DNA of 64,000 nucleotides from contig OZ007029.1 of NCBI GenBank assembly GCA_963931575.1, positions 1,054,001-1,118,000 of the forward strand, in the 5' to 3' direction. Below, piece after piece: positions 16,412-26,900 of the stretch (its first letter is position 1; every line of letters begins with the position of its first letter). Made by a program: the position numbers and the translations under genes. The DNA comes from Gastranaerophilus sp944325835 (GTDB lineage Bacteria > Cyanobacteriota > Vampirovibrionia > Gastranaerophilales > Gastranaerophilaceae). The notes under the pieces were generated by a model. The model did not search any database. It saw only the letters and a list, made by a program, of their open reading frames with translations, and was not told the DNA's origin.

Positions 16412-16951
16412 ATGAATGTAGTACAACCTATAAAAAAGCTAGAAGATATTCAAAAGATTAAAAAATATTTGGCCAAAAAGCCAAGAGATGCATTGCTTTT
16501 TAGTTTTGGGATAAATACGGGGCTTAGAATATCTGATATATTATCGCTTGATGTTGGGGATGTAAAAGGCAGAGATTATATTGAAATTAGAGAGAAAAAG
16601 ACGAATAAGTATAAGAAATTTCCGCTTAATAGGTTTTTGAAAGAGGAGATTGATTTATTTTTAGAAAGATTGCCAAGTGAACAACCGCTTTTTTATACTC
16701 AAAAACATTGCAGGCTTGATAGAGCACAGGCATATAGAATTTTGAATAAGGCAGCACAAGCCGTTGGTGTGAAGGAAAGAATCGGGACACATACGCTAAG
16801 GAAGACATTCGGGTATCATCATTATAAAAAATATAATGATATAGTACTCCTGCAAAAAATCTTTAACCACTCATCACCATCAGTAACACTTCGCTACATT
16901 GGCATCGAACAAGACACAATCGACGAAAGCTATATGAATTTTTATTTGTAG
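16412..16951 (+). CDS. tyrosine recombinase with catalytic domain only
   Basis: A 179-residue site-specific recombinase. Catalytic residues can be placed: Arg in TGLRISDILSLDV, Lys in the beta-hairpin REKKTNKYKKF, HxxR in GTHTLRKTFGYHHY, His in FNHSSPSVT and Tyr in LRYIGI. The SAM-like core-binding domain of typical integrases (about 100-150 residues) is missing, yet the frame has its own start and complete C-terminus, so it is a natural short recombinase rather than a fragment. It lies at the boundary between core genes and an AT-rich island that ends next to tRNA-Ile, so it may have mobilised part of the island. Confidence 0.85.
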   Translation: MNVVQPIKKLEDIQKIKKYLAKKPRDALLFSFGINTGLRISDILSLDVGDVKGRDYIEIREKKTNKYKKFPLNRFLKEEIDLFLERLPSEQPLFYTQKHCRLDRAQAYRILNKAAQAVGVKERIGTHTLRKTFGYHHYKKYNDIVLLQKIFNHSSPSVTLRYIGIEQDTIDESYMNFYL

Positions 16952-16983
16952 AAATTTCATTGTGCTAATAGGCTTAAAAGTAA

Positions 16984-17394
16984 TTATTTATAGCTTCCGA
17001 CTTTTCTACCGTATTTGTCGTATTCGGTAATTCTACCGGATGAGTCTTTTTTAAAGGAACCTACTTTTTGACCGTATTTATCATATTTGGTGGTTACACC
17101 ATTAGAATTTGTCTTGTAACTACCAGTTTTCTGACCATACTTGTCATAGGAATTATATCCTGTGGATGTTTTTTTATAGCTTCCAGTCTTTTGTCCATAT
17201 TTATCATACTTGTTATAGCCAGAGGAAGTTTCTTTATAAGAGCCTGTTTTAGAACCGTATCTGTCATAAGAATTGTAGCCTGAAGTTGTTTGCCTATAAG
17301 AACCAGTTTTTTGACCATATCGGTCATAAGAATTCACTGCAAAAGCAACATTTGCAAAGAATAACATTAGTAATAAAACTAAAAATTTTCTCAT
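16984..17394 (-). CDS. secreted tandem-repeat protein
   Basis: A 136-residue protein: a signal peptide (MRKFLVLLLMLFFANVAFA, cleavage after residue 19) and then six tandem units of about 20 residues with core YDKYGQKTGSYK and a variable Ser/Thr/Gly spacer. The last two units diverge (VGSFKKDSSGRITEYDKYGRKVGSYK). It is basic and rich in Tyr, Lys and Gly, and lacks Cys. Such repeats suggest a beta-rich extracellular or periplasmic protein; no defined family recognised. A Shine-Dalgarno (TGGAGGGTAT) precedes the ATG. Confidence 0.8.
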   Translation of the reverse strand: MRKFLVLLLMLFFANVAFAVNSYDRYGQKTGSYRQTTSGYNSYDRYGSKTGSYKETSSGYNKYDKYGQKTGSYKKTSTGYNSYDKYGQKTGSYKTNSNGVTTKYDKYGQKVGSFKKDSSGRITEYDKYGRKVGSYK

Positions 17395-17411
17395 ATACCC
17401 TCCAGTGTGCT

Positions 17412-20400
17412 TTATTTATTATAAATTTCTGTAATAATATCTTGTCCTTCCTTGCTTATAAGATTTGTTTTACTTTGAACAATTTCCTTGAATTCTTCAA
17501 CTAATATGGAATTTTGACTTAAATAATTAATTATTTGTACAGCTAATTCATATTCATTAGCTTCTTGCCCATCTTCCAGTAATTGAGTAATTAATTCTTT
17601 TAGAATATCAACATTATTTACAACTAATTGGGGATTAAAAATTGAAACGATATTAGAATATATTCCTACCGATTTAGTTGCCTGTAATTCACTATTTATA
17701 AATTTCAACAATGGAGATAAAAATATCTTATTAAATTGTTTTTCAGTAAGCGTTTCACTAGCTATTTTTAAGAACCTAATGCCACTTTTAGGGTCTCTTT
17801 TGTATGCTTCTAATGTACTATTTTTAATAGTGCTAAAATCTTGTTCTGTGGCTTTTATATTGTACATATTCAATAATTCCAATAATGAATATGATTTCTC
17901 TAAGTTATCAGGGTTAAAATATTTGGAAAAAATAAAGGTTTTAAATTCACTTTTATTTAGTTCCGTATGATATTTTTCTTTTATTTCTAATAATGTTTTT
18001 AAATCATCCATTTTATCATCTTTTTCTCTTAATAACTTCTCATAACAATCTGAAAGAGAATCTTGCATTAATTGAACACAAATTTTTCTGATTTCTACAA
18101 AATTGAATAAAAATTGTTTTGAAGCCTGACAGTCTATTATTTTTTCAACATACTCTTTGTTGTTTAATTCTTCTAGTCTATTTGCAAATATTTTCTGATT
18201 ATCCACTGGTTGCAAGCATTTTCTCAATATTGCATCATAAGATGAATCATTTTCCACTGTTATAAAACGCAGAGCTTCAATTAAAAAATCCATTGTCATT
18301 TGAGGTTTATAAGACATTAGATTTTGTATAAAGTTATACAAAACATTATTGAATTGACTTATTTCACTTTTATCAAAAGAAGAATCGTCTATCAATTTAA
18401 TAGCCGTATTTAAACCATTAAACAGATTTTCTTTATTGTAAAACACACTCATTTGCGAAGAAATTTCTGAAATTATAGTATTTAATCTTTGAGCTAATAC
18501 TTTTTTATTCTGTTCAGGAAGTGTTTTTCTGTTGAAGTTTTTTAAGCAATTATATACGTTTTCTGAAAAAGAGTCTTTTGAAATTGATTTTATAATCAAA
18601 TTTATAAAAGATGACGGAATTAAAGATAGTTTACCCTGTTCTCCCAATATCTCTACATACTTTTGCATAGGTTCATCAATTTGTGATATTTCGCTAATAT
18701 CTCTAAATACTTTACTTATATATAAGTTATCAATTATTTCATTATGCTCCAAAACATTTTTAAATAATTTTATTTTATTTTCATAATCTAAACATTGTTC
18801 CTTGTTTATGTTTTTGTCTATCTCCTGATTTAACCTTAATACATCAGAAATTTTCTGTTTAACTATATCTTTGTTGGAATCTCTCATTTCTTTAATATAT
18901 AGAACTATTTCATCAATTACAGTTTTGTTTTGATTAATAAAATCAATAAAGCTAATATCTTTTAGTGATAAGATATCGCCTAGGTATTTTATCAACATAT
19001 TTTTATTATTTTCTTTTAAATTTTTAGATTGATATAAAATGTTAAACAAAGATGATGCAGTTTGTTGTAAATATAGTTTTTCATTATTATCTATCATATT
19101 CTGTATTTCATTTTTTATTATAATTACAGAATTGTCATTTATGTCTTGTATTAACTTACCTTGTTTTAAATGATTGGATATAGATTTTACATCTATTGCA
19201 TCTTTCATATATATAAAAGACATTATCGATGGAATGTTTTTAGGTAAAAGGTTTTTAACTCTGTTTATAAACTTTGAATATTCTTTACAATTTTTAACTG
19301 AAAATAAGTCAGGAGTTACAATTAACTCTGATTCAACATTACTCCATTTTTGTTTTATCACCATCATAACCGTAAACAAAGTTAAATCTTTTAATAAAAA
19401 AGTATGTTCTGGGTCAATATTTTGAGCTAATTGGTAATTTAATGAAAAATCATTAATAAATCTTTTTATTTGTCTAGGAGTAGCCCCATTATAACCATAA
19501 AATAATATTTGCTTTATTTCAGAAATATTTGTTTCAATATCCCTATATATAGATAATTCTTTTAATTGTTCTTCGATAAAAATATCTCTATCAATTTCTT
19601 GCAAATGCGGGATTCTTATATATGTATTAAATAGTTTATCAAAAAATTCATCTCCTACTTCATTGCAGAATTTTTTATCGACATTATCATTATCATCATT
19701 AATAATATTGTAATTTAAGCTAATATATTTTTTTATTGCTATATCATCACACGGAATTATATAAAAGCAATTTTCTTTATCCATAAAAGTTTTAATTGCC
19801 GATAATGTTTCATATGCATATTGGGGTTCGCATCTATCTAAGTTATCAAATATAATAAGCATTTTTTTATTTGTTGTTATATTTTTGACAATATCAGAGA
19901 ATATTGCTTCAAATTGTTCAGGTGAAAAAGTTGGCTTATATGCATACGTTTTAATTTTTTTACTACAGAATACAGTTTTTACAAGATTCTTTAGCTGTGA
20001 TTTTAATAGATATACAAAAAGCATTGGAGCAGTTACAAAGCCTAAACCTGAAAATATGGGAATACTTAATGCTTTTAACCAACTATTACCATTAAAATAA
20101 CAAATCATTGATATTATTAATATAATCCCACTTATAATTAATAGCGATATTAAGATTGGTTTTATCTTTTGCCATATTTCTTGCCAATCGAGTTTTATTT
20201 CTTCATTGAATTCTGATTCTGCATATAATTTTTTTTCTAAAGTTTCTTTGTTCTTATCAATATAACCATCTTTATAAACATCAAGTTGTTTTTCTTTTAA
20301 TTGAGAATCTATATCAAATAATATGCTTCTCATCAAAGGGTGACCTACATACTTCCAAACATCAACATAAAAAGTAATGTAATCCTCTTTTAAATTGCTT

Positions 20401-20591
20401 ATGATTTTATCAACGATATAACTTTTACCACTTCCCCAAGAGCCAAATAATCCCAAATTAAAAGATGACTTTAATAAAGTTTCATTTTTAGCTATATCAG
20501 TAATTGTTTCAGCAATTTTTGTATGTATTCCAAAACTATCTTTGGTGTTATGGTCATTATTAGAATCTTGTAAAAATAAATTTTTAGTCAT
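17412..20591 (-). CDS. KAP-family P-loop NTPase, membrane-inserted
   Basis: A 1059-residue protein; the start is set at the ATG at 20591 after AAAGGGGA. Walker A is LGLFGSWGSGKSYIV (about residues 46-60) and Walker B is KMLIIFDNLDRC (about 245), the KAP signature. Two hydrophobic segments between them (about 147-170 and 180-203) anchor the protein, as in other KAP NTPases, with the ATPase in the cytosol. The remaining 700 residues are helical and Asn/Lys/Ile-rich with no known motif. KAP proteins include the phage-exclusion protein PifA. It is divergent (about 125 bases) from the nuclease-helicase operon, so a defence role is plausible but not shown. Confidence 0.85.
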   Translation of the reverse strand: MTKNLFLQDSNNDHNTKDSFGIHTKIAETITDIAKNETLLKSSFNLGLFGSWGSGKSYIVDKIISNLKEDYITFYVDVWKYVGHPLMRSILFDIDSQLKEKQLDVYKDGYIDKNKETLEKKLYAESEFNEEIKLDWQEIWQKIKPILISLLIISGIILIISMICYFNGNSWLKALSIPIFSGLGFVTAPMLFVYLLKSQLKNLVKTVFCSKKIKTYAYKPTFSPEQFEAIFSDIVKNITTNKKMLIIFDNLDRCEPQYAYETLSAIKTFMDKENCFYIIPCDDIAIKKYISLNYNIINDDNDNVDKKFCNEVGDEFFDKLFNTYIRIPHLQEIDRDIFIEEQLKELSIYRDIETNISEIKQILFYGYNGATPRQIKRFINDFSLNYQLAQNIDPEHTFLLKDLTLFTVMMVIKQKWSNVESELIVTPDLFSVKNCKEYSKFINRVKNLLPKNIPSIMSFIYMKDAIDVKSISNHLKQGKLIQDINDNSVIIIKNEIQNMIDNNEKLYLQQTASSLFNILYQSKNLKENNKNMLIKYLGDILSLKDISFIDFINQNKTVIDEIVLYIKEMRDSNKDIVKQKISDVLRLNQEIDKNINKEQCLDYENKIKLFKNVLEHNEIIDNLYISKVFRDISEISQIDEPMQKYVEILGEQGKLSLIPSSFINLIIKSISKDSFSENVYNCLKNFNRKTLPEQNKKVLAQRLNTIISEISSQMSVFYNKENLFNGLNTAIKLIDDSSFDKSEISQFNNVLYNFIQNLMSYKPQMTMDFLIEALRFITVENDSSYDAILRKCLQPVDNQKIFANRLEELNNKEYVEKIIDCQASKQFLFNFVEIRKICVQLMQDSLSDCYEKLLREKDDKMDDLKTLLEIKEKYHTELNKSEFKTFIFSKYFNPDNLEKSYSLLELLNMYNIKATEQDFSTIKNSTLEAYKRDPKSGIRFLKIASETLTEKQFNKIFLSPLLKFINSELQATKSVGIYSNIVSIFNPQLVVNNVDILKELITQLLEDGQEANEYELAVQIINYLSQNSILVEEFKEIVQSKTNLISKEGQDIITEIYNK

Positions 20592-20717
20592 ACACAATCC
20601 CCTTTAATAAAATAATTTTACTACAAATGTCTTTTACGGGAATCTAAATATTTAAAATTCTTAATTATGATAAGTTTTAAATTTTATGTTACAATAAAGT
20701 AGCTTCGGAGGTTCTTA

Positions 20718-23700
20718 ATGGCTTGTAACAGTACAGATACTAGGTTTTTTACAAATTCTGATGGTTCTAATTTGTATGAACGTTTTAATCATACGCTGAA
20801 AAATGCTCAGTATTTTGATGCTCTGGTGGGTTATTTTCGTACAAGCGGTTTTCATAGATTATATAAATCTTTTGATAAAGTCGAAAAAATAAGAATATTA
20901 GTTGGAATCAATGTTGACAGGCAAGTTTTTGATGCTATTGAAACTATCAGACAGCAAAAACTGGATTTTAATTCTCAAATTAAAATAAAAGAACAATTTA
21001 AGGAAGAAATAAAAAGAGAATTTGAGAATTCTGAAGATACAGAAAATGTTGATTTTGGTGTAAAAAAATTTAAAGAGCTTTTGCAAGATGGGAAATTAGA
21101 ACTTAGAGCTTGTCGCGAAAAAAATATCCATGCAAAAGTGTATATTACAAGATATAATGAGGATATGCCAATATATGGTTCTGTAATAACAGGTTCAAGC
21201 AATTTTACTGAAAATGGATTAAATGCCCAGTATGAATTTAATGTAGAGTTAAAAGATACCCCTGATGTAAAATATGCCTTAGAAAGATTTGAAGAATTAT
21301 GGGAAAAAGCCATCCCGATATCAGATGATTATATTGATGCTATTGAAACAAAGACTTGGCTAAATGAAAAAATAACACCGTATGAAATTTATTTAAAATT
21401 TTTATACGAATATTTTTATGACGAAATTAATATAGAGAACATTTTTACAAAGGATGATTTGCCGGATAACTACTTGAAACTTGATTATCAAGTAAATGCA
21501 ATCGCAAAGATTGACAAAATTGTGAAAGAATATAATGGTGTATTTATTTCAGATGTTGTTGGTTTAGGTAAAACTTATATTGCAGCTATGTATGCTAAAA
21601 TTTTAACAGGAAAAATTTTAGTTATAGCACCTCCTCCAATTATTCCAAACTGGATAGGTGCATTTAAAGATTTTGACATAAAATCTAAGAATTATGATAT
21701 TGAATCAAGCGGAATGTTGCAAAAAATTGCCAATAGAATTGAGAAAGCAGATGCTTGTGGTGAAAAGTTATATGATTATATCTTCATAGATGAGGCTCAC
21801 AGATTTAGAAATGGAAATAATACTCAATATGATTTAATAAAAAGAATTTGCTTAAATAAAAAAGTTATTTTAATTAGTGCTACTCCTTTAAATAACACAT
21901 TTTTTGACTTTTACCATTTGATATCACTGTTCCAAAATCCTGTTGATAGTGATATACCTGGTTTACCAAATTTAGAAGCATTTTTTGCGAATAGACGAAA
22001 TGAAATTAAAACTATAGAAAAGCAATGCGGAGGTAAAGATTCTCCTGAATATATAAATGCCGTAAAAAGAGTTTCTCAAGAAGTTAGAGATAAAATTCTT
22101 AAATATTTAATGATAAGAAGAACCAGAACGGACATAAAGAAATATTTTCAAAAGGATATAAAGAAACAAGGTTTATTTTTCCCTGAAGTTCAAACCCCAG
22201 AAAGGCTTGTTTACGAATTTGATACACATACAAATGAAGTATTTGAAAAAACAATAAAAACAATTGGAACTAAAGATACACCAAAAAATGAAAAATTAAC
22301 ATATGCAAGGTATGCTCCAAAAACATATTTAACAAATAAACAATTAACTGCTTTTGAAGAAACTCAACAAAGAAATAACGTGGGCTTTATGAAAAGCCGT
22401 TTGGTAAAAAGACTTGAAAGTTCCAAATATGCGTTTGAAATGACATTAAAACGTTCAATCAAGTCTCATGAAAAAATGATTAAAATGTATGAATCAGGTT
22501 CAGTCTATATTAGCAAAGATATCAACGTTCTAGACTATATTGATGACGATACAAAAACAATAGAAGATTTATTGGAAAAAGGCAAAGAAAAAGAACTTGA
22601 AATATTTTCTTCAGCTGATTTCAGCAAAGATTTTATAAAAAATATTAAACAAGATTTATCTTTATTGAAAGAGTTATTATCCGAATGGCAATCAATAAAG
22701 CATGATTATAAACAAGAAGAATTTATAAGTCAGCTGCATTCGAATAAATTATTAAAGGATAAAAAAATAGTAATTTTTACAGAATCCGCAGAAACTGCTG
22801 AAAATTTATATAATGTTTTAAAAGATGAATATGGAGATTCTGTATTATATTATTCTTCAGGGCAAAAAGATGAATTAAAAGATGTTATAAAATATAACTA
22901 TGACCCAAATCAAAAAGAATATGAACAAGAAGATAAAATTAAATTATTAATAACAACCGATGTATTGGCAGAAGGTATAAACCTGCATCGTTCAAATATT
23001 ATAGTAAATTATGACTTACCTTGGAATCCAACCAGAGTCCTGCAAAGAGTAGGGCGAGTTAACCGTGTTGGGACAAAACACGACAAGGTCTATATTTTTA
23101 ACTTTTTCCCAACATCAGAAACCGATAAACAATTGGGACTTGAAAATAGTATTATTGCAAAAATTCAAGCCTTTCATAATGCTTTAGGTGAAGATGCAAA
23201 ATATTTAAGCGAAGAGGAAGAAGTTGAATCATATAATTTAAGAGGGGAACAGTTATACAGGACTCTAAAATCCAAAGAAACATTTAATGAAGATGATGAA
23301 GAAAGCCCAGAGTTAAAATATATTTCTATATTAAGAAATATAAGAGATAAAAAAACTGACTTGTATGCAAAAATAGCTGAACTTCCCAAGAAAATAAGAA
23401 CTGCAAAAGATTATGATGATATTTCTTCTGATTCCTTAATTACCTTCTTTAGAAAAGGTAAATTACGCAAATTCTGTATTACAAAGGGAGATGCGTCTGT
23501 TGAAATACCTTTTGATGAGGCTGTTAAATATTTTGAATGCGAACCTAATGAAAAAATGAAACAACTTCCAAACAGATATTTTGATTTTCTTGCTAAAAAC
23601 AAAGAATTATTTGGGCAGCCTATTGATACTGAGCCGATGATGGTAAGAAAGGGGCGCTCTAAAATGGACAAAATAGTTAAAGATTTAAAGGGTCTTTTAA

Positions 23701-23963
23701 ATTGTCCAAAATATACACAAGATGAAAAAGTTTATTTGCAGACTGTAATCAATGCATTTGGAAACAGAAAAATTGCAGATGCAATAGCTAAAAAGTTAAA
23801 TAATTTCTTTGAAAATGAATTTGACGATATTAAATTACTAGCAGGTATAAAATCAATTGTTCCTGATATCTATTTATATCAAGATGAGAAAAATAAGTCC
23901 GAAAAAACTTCTCAAAAAAGAGAGATTGTGTTGTCCGAATTTTTATATAAAAAAGGAGAGTAA
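20718..23963 (+). CDS. PLD-nuclease/SF2 helicase, restriction-type subunit
   Basis: A 1081-residue protein with three parts. Residues 20-190 are a phospholipase-D-like nuclease with one HKD-type site (IHAKVYI at about 137, then GSSNFTENG). Residues 260-480 hold the first helicase lobe: Walker A VVGLGKTYIAA (about 281), FIDEAHRFRN (about 357), and LISATPLNN. Residues 680-800 hold the second lobe, ending TDVLAEGINLHRSNIIVNYDLPWNP and QRVGRVNRVG. The C-terminal 280 residues are unassigned. The stop codon overlaps the start of an Eco57I-like methylase (TAATG), so the pair looks like split restriction and modification subunits. All key ATPase and nuclease residues appear intact. Confidence 0.9.
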   Translation: MACNSTDTRFFTNSDGSNLYERFNHTLKNAQYFDALVGYFRTSGFHRLYKSFDKVEKIRILVGINVDRQVFDAIETIRQQKLDFNSQIKIKEQFKEEIKREFENSEDTENVDFGVKKFKELLQDGKLELRACREKNIHAKVYITRYNEDMPIYGSVITGSSNFTENGLNAQYEFNVELKDTPDVKYALERFEELWEKAIPISDDYIDAIETKTWLNEKITPYEIYLKFLYEYFYDEINIENIFTKDDLPDNYLKLDYQVNAIAKIDKIVKEYNGVFISDVVGLGKTYIAAMYAKILTGKILVIAPPPIIPNWIGAFKDFDIKSKNYDIESSGMLQKIANRIEKADACGEKLYDYIFIDEAHRFRNGNNTQYDLIKRICLNKKVILISATPLNNTFFDFYHLISLFQNPVDSDIPGLPNLEAFFANRRNEIKTIEKQCGGKDSPEYINAVKRVSQEVRDKILKYLMIRRTRTDIKKYFQKDIKKQGLFFPEVQTPERLVYEFDTHTNEVFEKTIKTIGTKDTPKNEKLTYARYAPKTYLTNKQLTAFEETQQRNNVGFMKSRLVKRLESSKYAFEMTLKRSIKSHEKMIKMYESGSVYISKDINVLDYIDDDTKTIEDLLEKGKEKELEIFSSADFSKDFIKNIKQDLSLLKELLSEWQSIKHDYKQEEFISQLHSNKLLKDKKIVIFTESAETAENLYNVLKDEYGDSVLYYSSGQKDELKDVIKYNYDPNQKEYEQEDKIKLLITTDVLAEGINLHRSNIIVNYDLPWNPTRVLQRVGRVNRVGTKHDKVYIFNFFPTSETDKQLGLENSIIAKIQAFHNALGEDAKYLSEEEEVESYNLRGEQLYRTLKSKETFNEDDEESPELKYISILRNIRDKKTDLYAKIAELPKKIRTAKDYDDISSDSLITFFRKGKLRKFCITKGDASVEIPFDEAVKYFECEPNEKMKQLPNRYFDFLAKNKELFGQPIDTEPMMVRKGRSKMDKIVKDLKGLLNCPKYTQDEKVYLQTVINAFGNRKIADAIAKKLNNFFENEFDDIKLLAGIKSIVPDIYLYQDEKNKSEKTSQKREIVLSEFLYKKGE

Positions 23964-26900
23964 TGGTAAACACTGTTAATGCAACTATTGTAAAGGATAC
24001 TTTTAATAAAGAATATAATGAAGATGATTTTAAAATATTTATTTCAGAATTACTCCCAAACGCCGACTTGAGTTCTGAAATTGAACACAGAATTCAACTG
24101 CCACAAACTTATAATGATTTTATCAGAAGTGCAAAACGAATTGCAAAATATAACTACATTTCTCAAGAGTATAACGAGGAAAAAGTACTTGATGTATTAG
24201 TTGTAAAACTCAAAAAAGCAACTTCTATTGATAGAGCAAGAACTGCACAACGTAATTTTATAGCAAGATATCTAAACGGGAGTAGAAGCTACCAAAAAGA
24301 TGCAGCATTAGTTGCTTTTATATCAGAAGATGAAAACGGTAATATCTCTCCTGACTGGCGTTTTTCATTAATCCAAATGAATTATGTGACAGAAATAATT
24401 GAGGATGCTAATGGCAAGAAAAAAAGAAAAACTTCTGTAGAGCTAACTCCGGCAAAGAGATTTTCCTTTTTGGTAGGTGCAAATGAAGATACTCATACTG
24501 CACAAAAGCAATTTTACACTTGCCTTGAAAAATCTTCAAAAGGCGAGCCAATTACAATCGAAGATTTGGTTCAGGCATTTGATATCGAAAAAGTTTCAAA
24601 AGAATTCTTTGATAAGTATAAAAATCTTTATCTAAAACTTAAAGCTGAACTGCAAAAACTTAAAGATACCGATAAAGAAGTTTTCGAAGATTTTAATAAA
24701 CATAATATAAATCTGGATGATTTTGCTAAAAAAACATTAGGGCAACTTGTATTTTTATACTTTATTCAAAAAAAAGGTTGGCTTGGTGTAAAAAAAGATG
24801 AAAACTGGGGACAGGGCGATAAGAAATTTCTTAGAAATCTATTTAACAAAAAATATTGCGAATATAATAATTTCTTTAATGATGTCTTAGAACATTTATT
24901 CTATGAAGCATTGGCAACAGATAGAGGTGTCGGAGCTTGGTTTGACAAGCTAAATTGCAGAATACCTTTTTTAAATGGCGGTTTATTTGAACCGGTAAAC
25001 GGATATGAATATGAAAAAACAAATTTAACAATAGACAACAATCTATTTAAAGAAATCTTTGATACTTTTGATTTATATAATTTTACGGTAAAGGAAGACG
25101 AGCCTTTAGAAAAAGAGGTTGCAGTAGATCCTGAAATGCTTGGTAAAGTTTTTGAAAACTTACTTCCAGAAAATATTCAAAAGGGAAATGGCGCTTTTTA
25201 TACACGCAGAGAAATCGTACATTATATGTGCCAAGAAAGCTTGATTAATTATCTATATAACAAGATTAACATTAAAGAGGTTCCTTTAACTACAGAAGAA
25301 AAAGAACAACAATTAAAACTCTTAAAAACAAAAAAAGAAAAAGAACAGTTAAAATTAACTCAAGAAGTTTTAGAAGAAATAATTTCAAAAGATGACATCA
25401 ATTATTTAATAAAAAAAGGTGATTCTATATATTCAAATAAAGATGTAAATGCCGAATTACCTGAATCTATTAAAAAGAATGCCAAAATAATAGATGATGC
25501 TTTAAATCATATCAAAGTTTGTGACCCTGCAATTGGCTCAGGTGCTTTCCCTGTAGGGATGATGAATGAAATTGTAAGGGCTAGGGCAGCCTTGAATGAT
25601 GTTTTAAATACTCCTGACAGACCAACTTATGTACTAAAAAGAAATGCTATAGAAAATTCTATATATGGTGTAGATATAGACCCTGGAGCAGTCGAAATTG
25701 CAAAATTAAGGTTTTGGTTATCTTTGGTTGTAGATGAAGAGGATATTAAAAACATAAGACCACTACCTAATCTTGATTATAAAATAATGCAAGGAAATTC
25801 TCTTATTACAAGCTATGAGGGAGTTGATTTTGATAAAATTATAGACGAATATAAACCTAATACTCAATTAAAAATAAATCTTTGGGGTAATAGAGAAAAT
25901 GATCTAAAAAAAGAATTAAAAGATTTACAAACAAAATTTTTTAAATCGTCACATCCAACCGAAAAAAGTGATTTAAAAGAAGAAATTGAAGAAAAAATTA
26001 TAGAACTTGTAAAAAATAAATTTGAAGAACAAGCCAAACTAAAAGGTAAACCTCAAGATTTTTATGAAGAAAAGATTAGAAATTTTGCACAAAATAGAGA
26101 AAGCAGGAATTTCTTTCCTTGGAAACTGTTTTTTGCAGATGCATTTGAACAAGGAGGTTTTGATTTAGTAATCGGAAATCCTCCATATTTAGGAGAAGCA
26201 AAAAATGGCGATAATTTAAAACAACTTGCTGGAATGAAATACTATCAAGGGAAAATGAATATCTGGTATTATTTTACTTGCTTTGGTTTAGATATTTTAA
26301 AACAAAATGGGATATTAAACTTTATTGCTCCTAATAATTGGAATACAGCAGCTGGCTCTTCTATTATGAGGAATAAAATATTAGAAGAAACTAAAATTGT
26401 TGATTATAAAGATTTTGGAAATTATCATGCCTTTGAAAGTGCAGATCAACAAACAATGATTATGTTATTGTGGAAAAATACAATCAGCAATGAGTGTTAT
26501 GAACTAAGATATTCTAGAGTGCTAGATGATAATATTACCCTACCTCAATTAGAATTATTTCTTGAATCTAATTTAGAAGAACCATATGCGATTATATATA
26601 ATACGACAATAACTAAAAAAGACTTAATTAATAAGTTTATTACATTTAATAATTGTGAAGATGAAAAAATATTTTCAAAAATTGCAAAAGACAAATTATT
26701 TTTAGAAGCCAGTGAAATTACAAATGGAATACATCCCCATCATGATAAAGTTTCAAAAAAAATGTTACCTTTGTTAGATGATAGCTTTGATGTAGGAATG
26801 GGAATTTTTGTTTTAAACTCAGAAGAATTAAAAATAATTGACAATAAAGATAAAGAACTCATAAAACCTTTTTATACATCAGAACAATTGAACAAATATT

